Source: JAWXCB01 sp034440455 (lineage in GTDB: Bacteria > Bacteroidota > Bacteroidia > Chitinophagales > CAIOSU01). Taken from it: a stretch of 64,000 nucleotides of DNA. Below the pieces are notes generated by a model, which searched no databases, had not been told where the DNA came from, and saw nothing but the letters and a program-made list of their open reading frames with translations. This document shows, piece after piece, positions 52,871-61,915 of the stretch (positions are counted from its first letter, which is position 1; each line of letters begins with the position of its first letter). Both the position numbers and the translations under genes were made by a program. The stretch is from NCBI GenBank assembly GCA_034440455.1, contig JAWXCB010000114.1, positions 1 to 64,000 on the forward strand. The letters are read 5' to 3'.

Positions 52871-52880
52871 AGACAATGCG

Positions 52881-54062
52881 TTATTTAAAAAATTCCCTTC
52901 CCTTTTTATCAACGTAGCCCCATTTCCCCTGATAGCTTACCACGGCAACTCCTTCGCTGAAATCATCTGCGTTTTCATATTTCACAGGAATCACCACATC
53001 GCCTTGCTTGTTGATGAAGCCCCACAAGCCGTTTTTCTCCACAGATGCAAGACCTTCTTTGAAATTGCGGATGCGGTCGCAGAGCAGAGGCGCAGGTTCG
53101 CCTTTCGTATCAATGATGGAATAAGATTTAGCATATACTATCGCCATCCCTTCGGAAAAATCATACGCGCTTTCATAATTCATTCCCGTCAATGATTTAC
53201 CTTTCTTGTCAATGAAGCCGACTAAGTTTCCGCTTTGCACCACTGAGAATCCTTCCGAGAAAACATTCGCTCCGTCATATTTAAAGGAGATGACTTTCGC
53301 TCCTTTCTTATTGATAAAACCCACCTTTCCATCGAGGCGCACTGCTGCGAGGTCATCTTTAAAATCTGAAACTGTTTCATACTTAAACGGGATTGCTGTT
53401 TTTCCGCCTACATCAACAAAGCCCCACAATCCATTTACCATCACTGCCGCAAGACCTTCGTTATAGTCGTGCACTTTTTCAAAGGTGGGCTTTAGCATTT
53501 CTTTACCAGATGTGTTGATGAAGCACCATTTGTAATCTTTCATCACTGCGGCAAACCCATTGCTGAATTTACTTGCCGCATCATACACCGGAGGCACGAT
53601 TTCCTCTCCGAGTTTATTTACGTAACCCCATTTGTTATTGACACTTGTAATTGCGATATCTTCATAGAACTCGCTCAAGCCCTCATATTTGAGCGGCACA
53701 ACTTCTTCGCCACGCTTGTTGATGAATCCCCATTTTCTTCCGCTTTCCACCACTGCAAATCCATCTTTGAAATTTCCTGCGCGGTCGTATTTCAAAGGCA
53801 CTGCGATATTTCCAAGCGAATCAATGTATCCCATCTTACCGTTCTGCTGAACGGCTGCAAGCTTGCTGTAAAAAAGCTGCGCGGCATCATATTGCGGTGC
53901 GATGATAATGCGTCCCGTTGTATCCGCATAGCCCCAAAGCGAATCCTGGCGATAGGGAATGAGATTGTGCTTGATTTGACCGCACACATTTGCAGAAAGC
54001 AGCAGAAAGAAAACTACAGTTTGAATAAAGTAATGGCGCATATGCTTGTTAATTGATTTCAA
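52881..54062 (-). CDS. WG-repeat protein, exported
   Basis: A 393-residue protein with a signal peptide (residues about 10-28, ending NVCGQ). It is built of about 13 WG repeats of 23-30 residues, each with the pattern WGYxDxxGxxxIPxKYDxAxxF (examples: KWGFINKRGEEVVPLKYEG, GLWGFINKQGDVVIPVKYE). WG-repeat proteins are thought to form beta-structures that bind partners or cell-wall material. No catalytic domain is present. Confidence 0.9.
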   Translation of the reverse strand: MKSINKHMRHYFIQTVVFFLLLSANVCGQIKHNLIPYRQDSLWGYADTTGRIIIAPQYDAAQLFYSKLAAVQQNGKMGYIDSLGNIAVPLKYDRAGNFKDGFAVVESGRKWGFINKRGEEVVPLKYEGLSEFYEDIAITSVNNKWGYVNKLGEEIVPPVYDAASKFSNGFAAVMKDYKWCFINTSGKEMLKPTFEKVHDYNEGLAAVMVNGLWGFVDVGGKTAIPFKYETVSDFKDDLAAVRLDGKVGFINKKGAKVISFKYDGANVFSEGFSVVQSGNLVGFIDKKGKSLTGMNYESAYDFSEGMAIVYAKSYSIIDTKGEPAPLLCDRIRNFKEGLASVEKNGLWGFINKQGDVVIPVKYENADDFSEGVAVVSYQGKWGYVDKKGREFFK

Positions 54063-54117
54063 AATTCAGGTAAATCATTTGATTTTTTTTCGAGAATGCG
54101 AGAATAGATGTCAAACA

Positions 54118-54152
54118 GGGGATTGCTTCGGTCGTTCCTCCCTCGCAATGAC
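54118..54152. repeat. Dispersed intergenic repeat (GATTGCTTCG...CGCAATGAC)
   Basis: A short near-palindrome of the widespread GATTGCTTCG / CGCAATGAC form between argS and the WG-repeat gene. Confidence 0.5.
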
Positions 54153-54157
54153 GCACA

Positions 54158-55930
54158 TTACATCCGCTCAGGCGCTTCGATGCCCAAAAGCCCTAAGGAA
54201 GATTTCAGCACGTTTGCAGTGAGTTGTGACAAGGCAAGTCGAAATTGCTTTGCTTGTTCATTCTCTGCATTCAGAATAGAATAGTCAGTATAGAATTTAT
54301 TGAACGACTTCGCAACACTGTACACATAGTTGGCAATGAGCGAAGGGGAATACGTTGTACCCGCTTCTTTCACCGTTGCAGGAAACTGATGCAGCGAGAT
54401 AAGCAGCTTTCTTTCTTCTTCATTCGGAACATATTCCTCGCTGATAGTAAAAGTTGTGGCTGCTGCTTTGCGCAACACGGAGTTGATGCGCGCAAACGAG
54501 TATTGAATAAAAGGACCCGTGTTGCCGTGAAAATCAATAGACTCATTCGGGTCAAAGAGCATCCGCTTCTTCGGGTCAACTTTCAGGATGAAATATTTCA
54601 AAGCTCCTAATCCAATTATTTTATAGAGTTCTTGTGCATATGAATCAATTTCATCCACTTTACCAAGTTCACGAGTATGCATTTCAGCCATTGCAAACAT
54701 TTCGTCTAACAATTCATCTGCATCTACTACTGTTCCTTCGCGTGATTTCATTTTGCCGGAAGGCAAATCAACCATGCCGTAGGAGAGATGATAGATGCCG
54801 TTTGTATAAGGCTTGCCGAGTTTCTCCAGCGTGAGCTTCAGCACCTGGAAATGATAATCCTGTTCATTGGCAACAACATAAATGGATTGGTCCATTTTGA
54901 AATCATCATAGCGCAGTTGCGCTGTGCCCAAGTCTTGCGTGAGGTAAACGGATGTGCCATCGCTGCGCAACAACACTTTCTGGTCAAGCCCTTTGTCTTC
55001 GAGGTTCACCCAGATGGAGCCATCTTCTTTTTTAAAGAACACACCTTTCTCCAATCCTTCCAGCACCAAACTCTTTCCGAGCAGGTAGGTTTCTGATTCG
55101 TAGTAATTTTTTTCAAACGACACTCCAATTTTCTTGAACGTCTGCTCAAAGCCCCCATATACCCAGCCGTTCATCTGCTTCCACAAGTCAAGTGTTGCTT
55201 TGTCGCCTGCTTCCCATTTCAGCAGCAGTTCCTGCGCGGCTTTGAAGACGGGCGCTTCACGCTCTGCCTTTTCTTTCTCCATTCCTTTCGCAGTCAACTC
55301 TTCCACTTCTCTTTTCAATATCTTATCAAACTCTACATAATACTTTCCTACAAGATGGTCGCCTTTTGTGCCGGATGATTCAGGTGTTTCTCCATTTCCG
55401 CTTTGCATCCATGCAACCATTGATTTGCAAATGGCAATGCCTCTGTCATTATAGATATTGACGCGCGTTACATCATACCCGTTGAACTTCAACACATTCG
55501 ACAAAGAATATCCAAGCAGCATGTTGCGGATGTGCCCGAGATGCAGTGGCTTGTTGGTGTTTGGTCCGCAGTATTCGAGCGCGACTTTCTTTCCGCTTGC
55601 TGCGTGTTTACCAAACTCTTGCTTCGTGTAATTCTCTTTCAGAAAATCAATCCAGTAGTTCTTGCTAATCGTGAGATTGAGAAATCCTTTTATCACTCCA
55701 AAGCTTTCCACCGCAGGAAGATGTTGCACAACATAATTTCCCAATTCATTTGCAATGGCATCGGGTGATTTCTTCGCTGCTTTTGCTAAGGGAAACGTAA
55801 CCAAGCTGAAGTCACCGCTGAATTCGGGTGGAGTAATGTTCACCGTGAGTTTATCGCCTTCATACTGAATTTGATAAAGCTCTTGCAGCCCTTTCACAGC
55901 GGTGGTTCTGATTTCGTTTTCTATGTTCAC
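54158..55930 (-). CDS. argS: Arginyl-tRNA synthetase
   Basis: Class I aminoacyl-tRNA synthetase, 590 residues. The HIGH-type motif is in NTNKPLHLGHIRNML, the KMSKS region is KMKSREGTVVD, and the C-terminal DALR anticodon-binding domain (SLLGIEAPERM end) is complete. It is 4 bp downstream of the DUF433/DUF5615 pair on the same strand, so an essential gene appears to be transcribed from a toxin/antitoxin-like operon. Confidence 0.98.
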   Translation of the reverse strand: MNIENEIRTTAVKGLQELYQIQYEGDKLTVNITPPEFSGDFSLVTFPLAKAAKKSPDAIANELGNYVVQHLPAVESFGVIKGFLNLTISKNYWIDFLKENYTKQEFGKHAASGKKVALEYCGPNTNKPLHLGHIRNMLLGYSLSNVLKFNGYDVTRVNIYNDRGIAICKSMVAWMQSGNGETPESSGTKGDHLVGKYYVEFDKILKREVEELTAKGMEKEKAEREAPVFKAAQELLLKWEAGDKATLDLWKQMNGWVYGGFEQTFKKIGVSFEKNYYESETYLLGKSLVLEGLEKGVFFKKEDGSIWVNLEDKGLDQKVLLRSDGTSVYLTQDLGTAQLRYDDFKMDQSIYVVANEQDYHFQVLKLTLEKLGKPYTNGIYHLSYGMVDLPSGKMKSREGTVVDADELLDEMFAMAEMHTRELGKVDEIDSYAQELYKIIGLGALKYFILKVDPKKRMLFDPNESIDFHGNTGPFIQYSFARINSVLRKAAATTFTISEEYVPNEEERKLLISLHQFPATVKEAGTTYSPSLIANYVYSVAKSFNKFYTDYSILNAENEQAKQFRLALSQLTANVLKSSLGLLGIEAPERM

Positions 55931-55934
55931 GAAG

Positions 55935-56294
55935 TTATTTTAATGCAAGTTGAACAATTCTGATTTTAGAAGAAGTGATTACGCAAAATGACGACTTCAG
56001 CAATACTCCATGTTGCGCAATACAATTGAGTATTGTTTCTATCTTCTCTTTGTTGGAGAGCTCAGGCAGGCGCAGCAACACAATGCCATAAGAAGCGAGT
56101 TTGAGGCGATAAACCAATTCGCCAAAATCCTTATCACTCGTCAATAAAATTCTTTTTTGATCCTTGGCGAGCTTCAGAATCACATCATCGTTCATGAACG
56201 GTGATTTTTCTTTTATCGAATAAACATCATGCCCGGCATTGCGCAACGCAATAACGATAGTAAAGTCAAGGCTTTCGTCAGCAACAAATTTCAT
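55935..56294 (-). CDS. DUF5615 PIN-like protein (possible toxin)
   Basis: A 119-residue PIN-like protein. Conserved acidic residues are in KFVADESLDF and LLTSDKDFGEL, as in the DUF5615/Mut7-C group. Its start overlaps the stop of the DUF433 gene by 4 bp (ATGA). Such pairs are predicted VapBC-like systems; ribonuclease activity is inferred. Confidence 0.85.
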   Translation of the reverse strand: MKFVADESLDFTIVIALRNAGHDVYSIKEKSPFMNDDVILKLAKDQKRILLTSDKDFGELVYRLKLASYGIVLLRLPELSNKEKIETILNCIAQHGVLLKSSFCVITSSKIRIVQLALK

Positions 56295-56536
56295 GAAGCG
56301 ATGGAATAGATATTCTCATTGCGTATTTGCAATGCCGCATACCACAAACACGCCTGAATGGCTTTTTTTGTGATGTTTGGATACGATTCCATGATTTCCT
56401 TTTCGCTGCTTCCATAAGACAGGCGTTCCAGAATCAAATCAACAGGAATGCGCGTACCCTTCACCACCGGTTTGCCAAACATCACTTTCGGATTCACTTC
56501 AATGAGTTTCAGCAGTTTGTCGTTCATGGAATTCAT
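56291..56536 (-). CDS. DUF433 antitoxin-like protein
   Basis: An 81-residue DUF433 protein with the typical VMFGKPVVKGTRIPVDLILERL, a helix-turn-helix-like domain that usually represses its own operon. I start at ATG 56536 (MNSMNDKLL); ATG 56527 is an equal choice, and ATG 56581 would add 15 unrelated residues. It is the first gene of a three-gene run with the PIN-like gene and argS. Confidence 0.8.
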   Translation of the reverse strand: MNSMNDKLLKLIEVNPKVMFGKPVVKGTRIPVDLILERLSYGSSEKEIMESYPNITKKAIQACLWYAALQIRNENIYSIAS

Positions 56537-56641
56537 TTCAACAAAGATAGAGGTATTCGTAAAATTGGAACATCGCACCACCTGTTCACAATCCTTTCCC
56601 CCACCCTCAAACTATTTCCGTAAGTTTTCTCTTTGTGTTTT

Positions 56642-56658
56642 CAAACTTATTAAGTTTG
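56642..56658. promoter_or_regulatory. Divergent promoter core with palindromic -7 boxes
   Basis: The near-palindrome CAAACTTA-T-TAAGTTTG holds a TAAGTTTG box on each strand: plus 56651-56658 toward speA, minus 56642-56649 toward the DUF433/DUF5615/argS run. The plus -33 TTG is only 15 nt away. Confidence 0.5.
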
Positions 56659-56702
56659 CATCCCTATTTTTTTTAAGCACCTTAAAGCCCTTTATGCCAT
56701 AG

Positions 56703-58166
56703 ATGAATAACCGCTACATTGACCTCATCGAACAGACCTTCGACTTTCCGCAGGATAGCTTCAAGGTTGAAAATGACAGGCTCTTGTTTAATGAGGTTCC
56801 CCTCATGGAGCTTGTGGAGAAATTCGGCTCGCCCCTTCGCCTCACCTACCTTCCCGAAGTAAGCGCGCAGATACAAAAGGCGAAAATGCTTTTCAAAAAC
56901 GCGATGGAGAAACATGCCTACACGGGCAGCTACAATTATTCTTATTGCACCAAGGCGAATCACTTCTCGTTCATCCTCGATGAAGCGCTGAAGAACGACA
57001 TCCACATCGAAACATCTTCCTCCTTTGATATTGACCTCGTGCAAAAGCTGATGGACAAAGGCAAGGTGACGAAAGACACATACGTTATCAGCAACGGTTT
57101 CAAAGCGCACGACTACAAGCGTAAAATCACTTCCTTCATCAATCGTGGCTACAAGAATTTCGTGCCCGTGTTTGATAACAAAGAGGAGCTTGATTATTTC
57201 AGCGAGCACGTGCAGGACTATTGCAACGTAGGCATCCGCCTCGCTGCGGATGAAGAGCCTAACCACGAGTTTTACACCTCGCGCCTCGGCATCCGCTACA
57301 AGGATGTGATGGAGTTTTACAAAGACAAATTCCTCGGCAACCCCAAGATGAAGCTCGTGATGCTGCACTTCTTTATTAATACAGGAGTGCGCGACAACAC
57401 CTACTACTGGACGGAGCTTAACAAAGCCATCCGCATGTATTGCGAGTTGAAGAAAATTAACCCCGACCTTAAATATCTCAACATCGGTGGCGGCTTGCCT
57501 ATTAAATATTCGCTCGGCTTCGACTATGATTATCAATACATGATTGACGAAATTATTCGCCACATCAAAAAAACATGCAAGGCGGCAAAGGTGCAGGAGC
57601 CTGACATCTTCACCGAGTTTGGCAACTTCACCGTGGGCGAAAGCGGCATCATGATTTTTAAAGTCATCGGGCAAAAGCTGCAAAACGATCAGGAAATGTG
57701 GTATATGATTGACGGCTCGCTGATGACCACGCTGCCCGACATCTGGGGCATCAACCAGCGCTTCATCATGCTGCCGCTGAACCACTGGGACAAAGACTAC
57801 CAGCGCGTAAACATTGGCGGGCTTAGCTGCGACATCAGCGACTACTACACCTCCGAGATGCACATCAACCAGGTGTTTTTACCAAAAATCGAAAACGGCA
57901 CACCGCTCTACCTCGGCTTCTTCAACACAGGCGCCTACCAGGACGAACTCAGCGGATATGGCGGCATCAAGCACTGCCTCATCCCCTCGCCCAAGCACGT
58001 GCTGCTCAACAAAGACGAAAGCGGCAACCTCATCAGCAAAGTATATGCGGAGGAACAAAAACCCGCTGACATGATGCGCATCCTCGGCTACACCACCGAC
58101 AAGAAAGAGAACGGATGGGAAGTGGAGCAGCAACCCACGCCCGAAGCCACGGCAATTACGAATTAG
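56703..58166 (+). CDS. speA: Arginine decarboxylase, biosynthetic (PLP)
   Basis: Decarboxylates arginine to agmatine, which AguA and AguB then turn into putrescine. The 487-residue enzyme is a fold III PLP decarboxylase: PLP-Lys in YCTKANHF, the Gly-rich phosphate loop LNIGGGLPI, and EFGNFTVGESG. It lacks the large insertions of the E. coli enzyme, as in Bacteroidota. GC content is higher than that of its neighbours. Its stop codon lies in the first arm of a 12-bp terminator-like palindrome. Confidence 0.95.
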   Translation: MNNRYIDLIEQTFDFPQDSFKVENDRLLFNEVPLMELVEKFGSPLRLTYLPEVSAQIQKAKMLFKNAMEKHAYTGSYNYSYCTKANHFSFILDEALKNDIHIETSSSFDIDLVQKLMDKGKVTKDTYVISNGFKAHDYKRKITSFINRGYKNFVPVFDNKEELDYFSEHVQDYCNVGIRLAADEEPNHEFYTSRLGIRYKDVMEFYKDKFLGNPKMKLVMLHFFINTGVRDNTYYWTELNKAIRMYCELKKINPDLKYLNIGGGLPIKYSLGFDYDYQYMIDEIIRHIKKTCKAAKVQEPDIFTEFGNFTVGESGIMIFKVIGQKLQNDQEMWYMIDGSLMTTLPDIWGINQRFIMLPLNHWDKDYQRVNIGGLSCDISDYYTSEMHINQVFLPKIENGTPLYLGFFNTGAYQDELSGYGGIKHCLIPSPKHVLLNKDESGNLISKVYAEEQKPADMMRILGYTTDKKENGWEVEQQPTPEATAITN

Positions 58167-58188
58167 GAATTGAAAGCAATTCCTAATT
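58161..58188 (+). terminator. Palindrome at the speA stop
   Basis: Perfect 12-bp arms AATTAGGAATTG / CAATTCCTAATT with an AAAG loop. The speA stop (TAG) is inside the left arm. A short T-run follows at 58193. Confidence 0.6.
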
Positions 58189-58638
58189 CCTAATTTTTAA
58201 TTCGTTTAACCGCTTTCTTTTCAAGCACGGCATCGTGTCAAGGGGATGGAAAGTGAGTGAAAAGGAATGCTAATACAAGATTCTCAAAACCTTAGAGACT
58301 GTTTAAACTCAGGCAATCTACTGAAAAATAGTTGGTGACTTTTTGGTGGAAAGAACTTAATATCTCTCGTCAATCTGAAGAGGAAGCAGACGCTGCTTGA
58401 GAGCAACCTGCCAGCAATAAGGTTGATGCATAAATGGGAATGAGGCAGTCCGAATTCGGGCTTTCTTTTTTATTCATTACCAGTATGCTGTATGGCTCAG
58501 AAAACTCATTTATCGTTGGATAGGTACTTCAATTCTTACACTTGAATCGTTGCTTGCCGCTCTGTTTCCCCCATCGAATTACTTGCAAACTGCCGCATGT
58601 CCAGCAGCGTTTTTTTTACGATTTTCCATAAATGCAAA
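58189..58638 (+). other. Gene-free stretch ending in a terminator-like hairpin
   Basis: No credible protein frame in 450 bp. It holds one intrinsic-terminator-like site on the plus strand, so a small RNA is possible, but I see no TAnnTTTG promoter. Confidence 0.4.
58447..58471 (+). terminator. Plus-strand terminator without an upstream gene
   Basis: Stem AGTCCG/CGGGCT with an AATT loop, followed by TTCTTTTTT. The nearest upstream plus-strand gene (speA) has its own palindrome 260 bp earlier. Confidence 0.55.
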
Positions 58639-58670
58639 AAGTTTAGTGAAACCGATTTCACTAAACTTTC
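58639..58670 (-). terminator. Terminator of the RND operon
   Basis: Perfect 14-bp arms AAAGTTTAGTGAAA / TTTCACTAAACTTT around a CCGA loop (plus-strand sense). Reading on the minus strand it is followed by TTGCATTT, 93 bp after the pump gene stop. Confidence 0.75.
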
Positions 58671-58762
58671 AGCAAACCCACAACCAACATGGGTTCTAAA
58701 CGATTTTACCAACTATTTTTCAGTATAATGCCCAATCTAAAATAAAAAATCGTCAATCATCA

Positions 58763-61700
58763 TCAGCCCTGCACCGCTCCTTCCCTTCTCTGTCTTCTGC
58801 GCGCTTTTCTCCTGGCAAAAATCCAACCGAAGCGGTTCATCAATGTTTCCACTACGAGATAAACAGCAGGCACAACAACAAGCGTTAAGATTAACGAGCT
58901 TGATAATCCACCGATGATTGCCCAAGCCATACCGTTTTTCACTTCTGCGCCTGAGCCTGTTGCGAGCGCAATAGGCAACATGCCAAAAATCATCGCAACG
59001 GTTGTCATCAAAATCGGGCGCAAGCGTTCTTTCCCGGCTTCCACCAGCGCATCCACTACGGGCATTCCTTTTTCTTTGAGATGATTCGTGAAATCAACAA
59101 TGAGTATCGCATTTTTTGAAACCAGCCCAAGCAGCATAATCATTCCCACTGCGGAGAAGATGGTTAAATCTTCCATCGCAAGCGCGAGCGCGAGCAGCGC
59201 CCCGATTACCGCCACCGGAACGGAAAACAACACCACAAATGGATACACCACGCTTTCATACAACGCCACCATAATCAGGTAAACAAGCACAAGCCCCATC
59301 ACCAAAGCGAAGCCGAGACTTTTAAACGCATCAGCCTGCCGCTGCAAGTCGCCCAGATATTCGATAGTGACACCTTCGGGAATCTCCCTTTTATCAAGCT
59401 CGTTTTTAATATCCCTTCCCACTGAACCATTTGGGCGACCAAGCACGCCTGAGTTTACTTTCATGGAGTTGAGGCGGTCAATGCGCTCCATCACGCTTTC
59501 GCCCATCGTTTCACTTACGGTGGCAAACTGGCTGAGTTCAAATGTTTGTCCGCGTGTGTTCACAAACGCAAGCTTGCGCACATCGTCAATATTCGCTTTG
59601 TTGAATTTATCAAGTGACACCAAAATGTCATATTCATTTCCTTCCTGCTTGAACTTGCTGCGGTCAACACCGCGAAATGCAATTTGCAACGCATTGCCCA
59701 CATCGGTCGCGCTGATGCCGAGCTGCGCCATGCGGTCGCGGTTCAGTTGCACTTCAATTTGCGGCTTGGGGTCTTTCACCGAAAACTGCACATCCTGCGT
59801 GCCGGGCACGCTCTGCGTTACTTCCTTCACGATTCTTGCAGTCTCGCGGATTTTCGCCATCTCCGTTCCTTTGATACCGATTTGAATCACCGCATCGGCA
59901 GTTTGCCCTGTGATGAGAATTTGATTTACCGTTACCTTCACCCCGGGAATTTGCGCAATCTCTTTTTTCAACTGCGTACTGAATTCTTCGGAAGTAAGCG
60001 CACGTTTTTTTGCATCCACCAGCTTCACGGTGATTTCAGCAAGATTGCTGTTTGCCGTTGAGCCACCGAACACGCCCACCGCTGAATAGCCCACATTTGC
60101 AAACACATTTATCACCTCCGGTTTGTTCAATAAGATATTTTCAACCTGACGAACTACCTGATTTGTCTGGCGCACGGAAGTTTGCGGAGCCATTTCAATT
60201 TTAATGCTTATCTCTCCCCTGTCGCCTTGCGTAATAAACGCCTGACCGATGAAACCCGTTACAGCAAGCGTCACGGAGCCTGCGAGCAACACAATCACAA
60301 CAACGAACACTAAGATTTTATTTGAAAGCGACCAGCGCAAAATCTTTCCGTATTCATCGCGCAGATAAAAAATAAATTGCTCGAACCACAGGTTCATCTT
60401 TCCCCACCATGTTTTATCTGTGAGATGCACAAGTCTTCCAAAGCGCGAGACAAGCAAAGGCGTGAGCGTGAAGGATACGAGCAAACTGAGCAAAGTTGAA
60501 AACACGACAACCATTGCAAATTCACGCAGAATGTTTCCAATCAAGCCGGTGATTAACGCCATCGGAACAAACACCACCACATCCACGAGCGTGATTGCCA
60601 TTGCAGTGAAACCGATTTCTGCTCTGCCTTCGATGGCGGCTTTCCTTCGGTCTTTGCCCATTTCCATGTGACGGTAAATATTTTCAAGCACCACGATGCT
60701 ATCATCCACGAGAATACCAACCGTAAGCGACAAGCCCATCAGCGTCATCAGGTTCAGCGAAAAATCAAGCGCATACATACCGATGAAAGTTGGAATCATG
60801 GAGGAAGGCAATGCAACCAGCACGAAGAACGAACTGCGTACGCTGTGCAGGAAAGCAAGCATCACCAACGCTACGATGAAAATCGCAAGCACCAAATCAA
60901 ATGTTACCGCGTTGGCGGTGGCAAGCGTATAATTCGATTGGTCTGTAGAAACAGTGAACTTCAGATTTTCTCCGCTGTAAAGCGCTTCGAGTTCTGCAAT
61001 ACGCTTCTTCACATTTTTGCTCACATCAACTGCGTTAGCATCTGTTTGCTTGTAGATTTCCAAACCGATACTCGGATTGCCATTCACGCGGTTCAACGTG
61101 GTTTGTTCTTCTGCTCCGTCAACCAATTCCGCAACATCGGTCAGGAAAATTTTACTGCCATCAGGGTTATGCCGCAGCACCAGCGTGTTCATCTGTTCCA
61201 CCGCTGTGAGGTTTGCATCAAACAAAATCGGGAATTGCAAATCGCCTGATTCCACTTTGCCCGCAGGAAAAGATTTATTCGCAGTTTCAACAGATTGCAC
61301 AATCAAGCCAAGCGGAATCTTATATGCCTTCAGTTTATCAGGGTCAACATTCACGCGAATCTCGCGCTTCACACCACCGATAACATTCACCTGCCCTACT
61401 CCGGCAACATTGGCAAGCTGTGGTTTGATTTTGTCAGTAATCAAATCGAAAACCTGTGTGGGGCTTTGGTTTGCAGACACACCGATACGCAGCACGGGAG
61501 TTTCATCCGATGCGAATTTGTTAATGATGGGATTATCAATACCATCCGGAAGCTGCGAGCGAATCTGATCAATCTTGCGTTGCGCATTTTGTTGCGCCCT
61601 GTCCACATTCGCTTCGGCTTTCAGTTGGATTTGAATGATGGAAGCGCCTTCCTGCGAAGTGGAAAGCAACTTATCAATTCCTTCAAGCGCGGAAACGGCA

Positions 61701-61906
61701 TCCTCAATTTTTTTCGTAACGGTGTTTTGAACTTCTTCTGCGGATGCGCCACGATAAATGGTGAGGACCGTAATCACATTCGCCTCAAACTTCGGGAGCA
61801 GGTTGTAGTTGAGCGAATTGAAACTTATCAGCCCGAAGATAATGAGCGAAAGAAAAATTACCGTGATGAGGAGCGGTCTCTTGATTGCAACTTCGGTGAT
61901 GGTCAT
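58763..61906 (-). CDS. RND efflux pump, inner-membrane transporter (AcrB/HAE1 type)
   Basis: A 1047-residue proton-driven pump with twelve membrane spans in two halves, each with a large periplasmic loop. Family motifs include GLSLTVGILVDDSIVVLENIYRHME with the proton-relay Asp pair, and GMIMLLGLVSKNAILIVDFTN in the second half. HAE1 members export drugs, detergents and lipids. Its adaptor gene ends 9 bp upstream, and an outer-membrane channel gene precedes that, so the set is a full tripartite pump. Confidence 0.95.
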   Translation of the reverse strand: MTITEVAIKRPLLITVIFLSLIIFGLISFNSLNYNLLPKFEANVITVLTIYRGASAEEVQNTVTKKIEDAVSALEGIDKLLSTSQEGASIIQIQLKAEANVDRAQQNAQRKIDQIRSQLPDGIDNPIINKFASDETPVLRIGVSANQSPTQVFDLITDKIKPQLANVAGVGQVNVIGGVKREIRVNVDPDKLKAYKIPLGLIVQSVETANKSFPAGKVESGDLQFPILFDANLTAVEQMNTLVLRHNPDGSKIFLTDVAELVDGAEEQTTLNRVNGNPSIGLEIYKQTDANAVDVSKNVKKRIAELEALYSGENLKFTVSTDQSNYTLATANAVTFDLVLAIFIVALVMLAFLHSVRSSFFVLVALPSSMIPTFIGMYALDFSLNLMTLMGLSLTVGILVDDSIVVLENIYRHMEMGKDRRKAAIEGRAEIGFTAMAITLVDVVVFVPMALITGLIGNILREFAMVVVFSTLLSLLVSFTLTPLLVSRFGRLVHLTDKTWWGKMNLWFEQFIFYLRDEYGKILRWSLSNKILVFVVVIVLLAGSVTLAVTGFIGQAFITQGDRGEISIKIEMAPQTSVRQTNQVVRQVENILLNKPEVINVFANVGYSAVGVFGGSTANSNLAEITVKLVDAKKRALTSEEFSTQLKKEIAQIPGVKVTVNQILITGQTADAVIQIGIKGTEMAKIRETARIVKEVTQSVPGTQDVQFSVKDPKPQIEVQLNRDRMAQLGISATDVGNALQIAFRGVDRSKFKQEGNEYDILVSLDKFNKANIDDVRKLAFVNTRGQTFELSQFATVSETMGESVMERIDRLNSMKVNSGVLGRPNGSVGRDIKNELDKREIPEGVTIEYLGDLQRQADAFKSLGFALVMGLVLVYLIMVALYESVVYPFVVLFSVPVAVIGALLALALAMEDLTIFSAVGMIMLLGLVSKNAILIVDFTNHLKEKGMPVVDALVEAGKERLRPILMTTVAMIFGMLPIALATGSGAEVKNGMAWAIIGGLSSSLILTLVVVPAVYLVVETLMNRFGWIFARRKARRRQRREGAVQG

Positions 61907-61915
61907 TGCCGGTGG

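Noticed and set aside
56682..57863. Long open frame (393 codons) on the minus strand
   Set aside because: Lies wholly opposite speA, whose protein is clearly recognisable; the frame is a by-product of its codon use.
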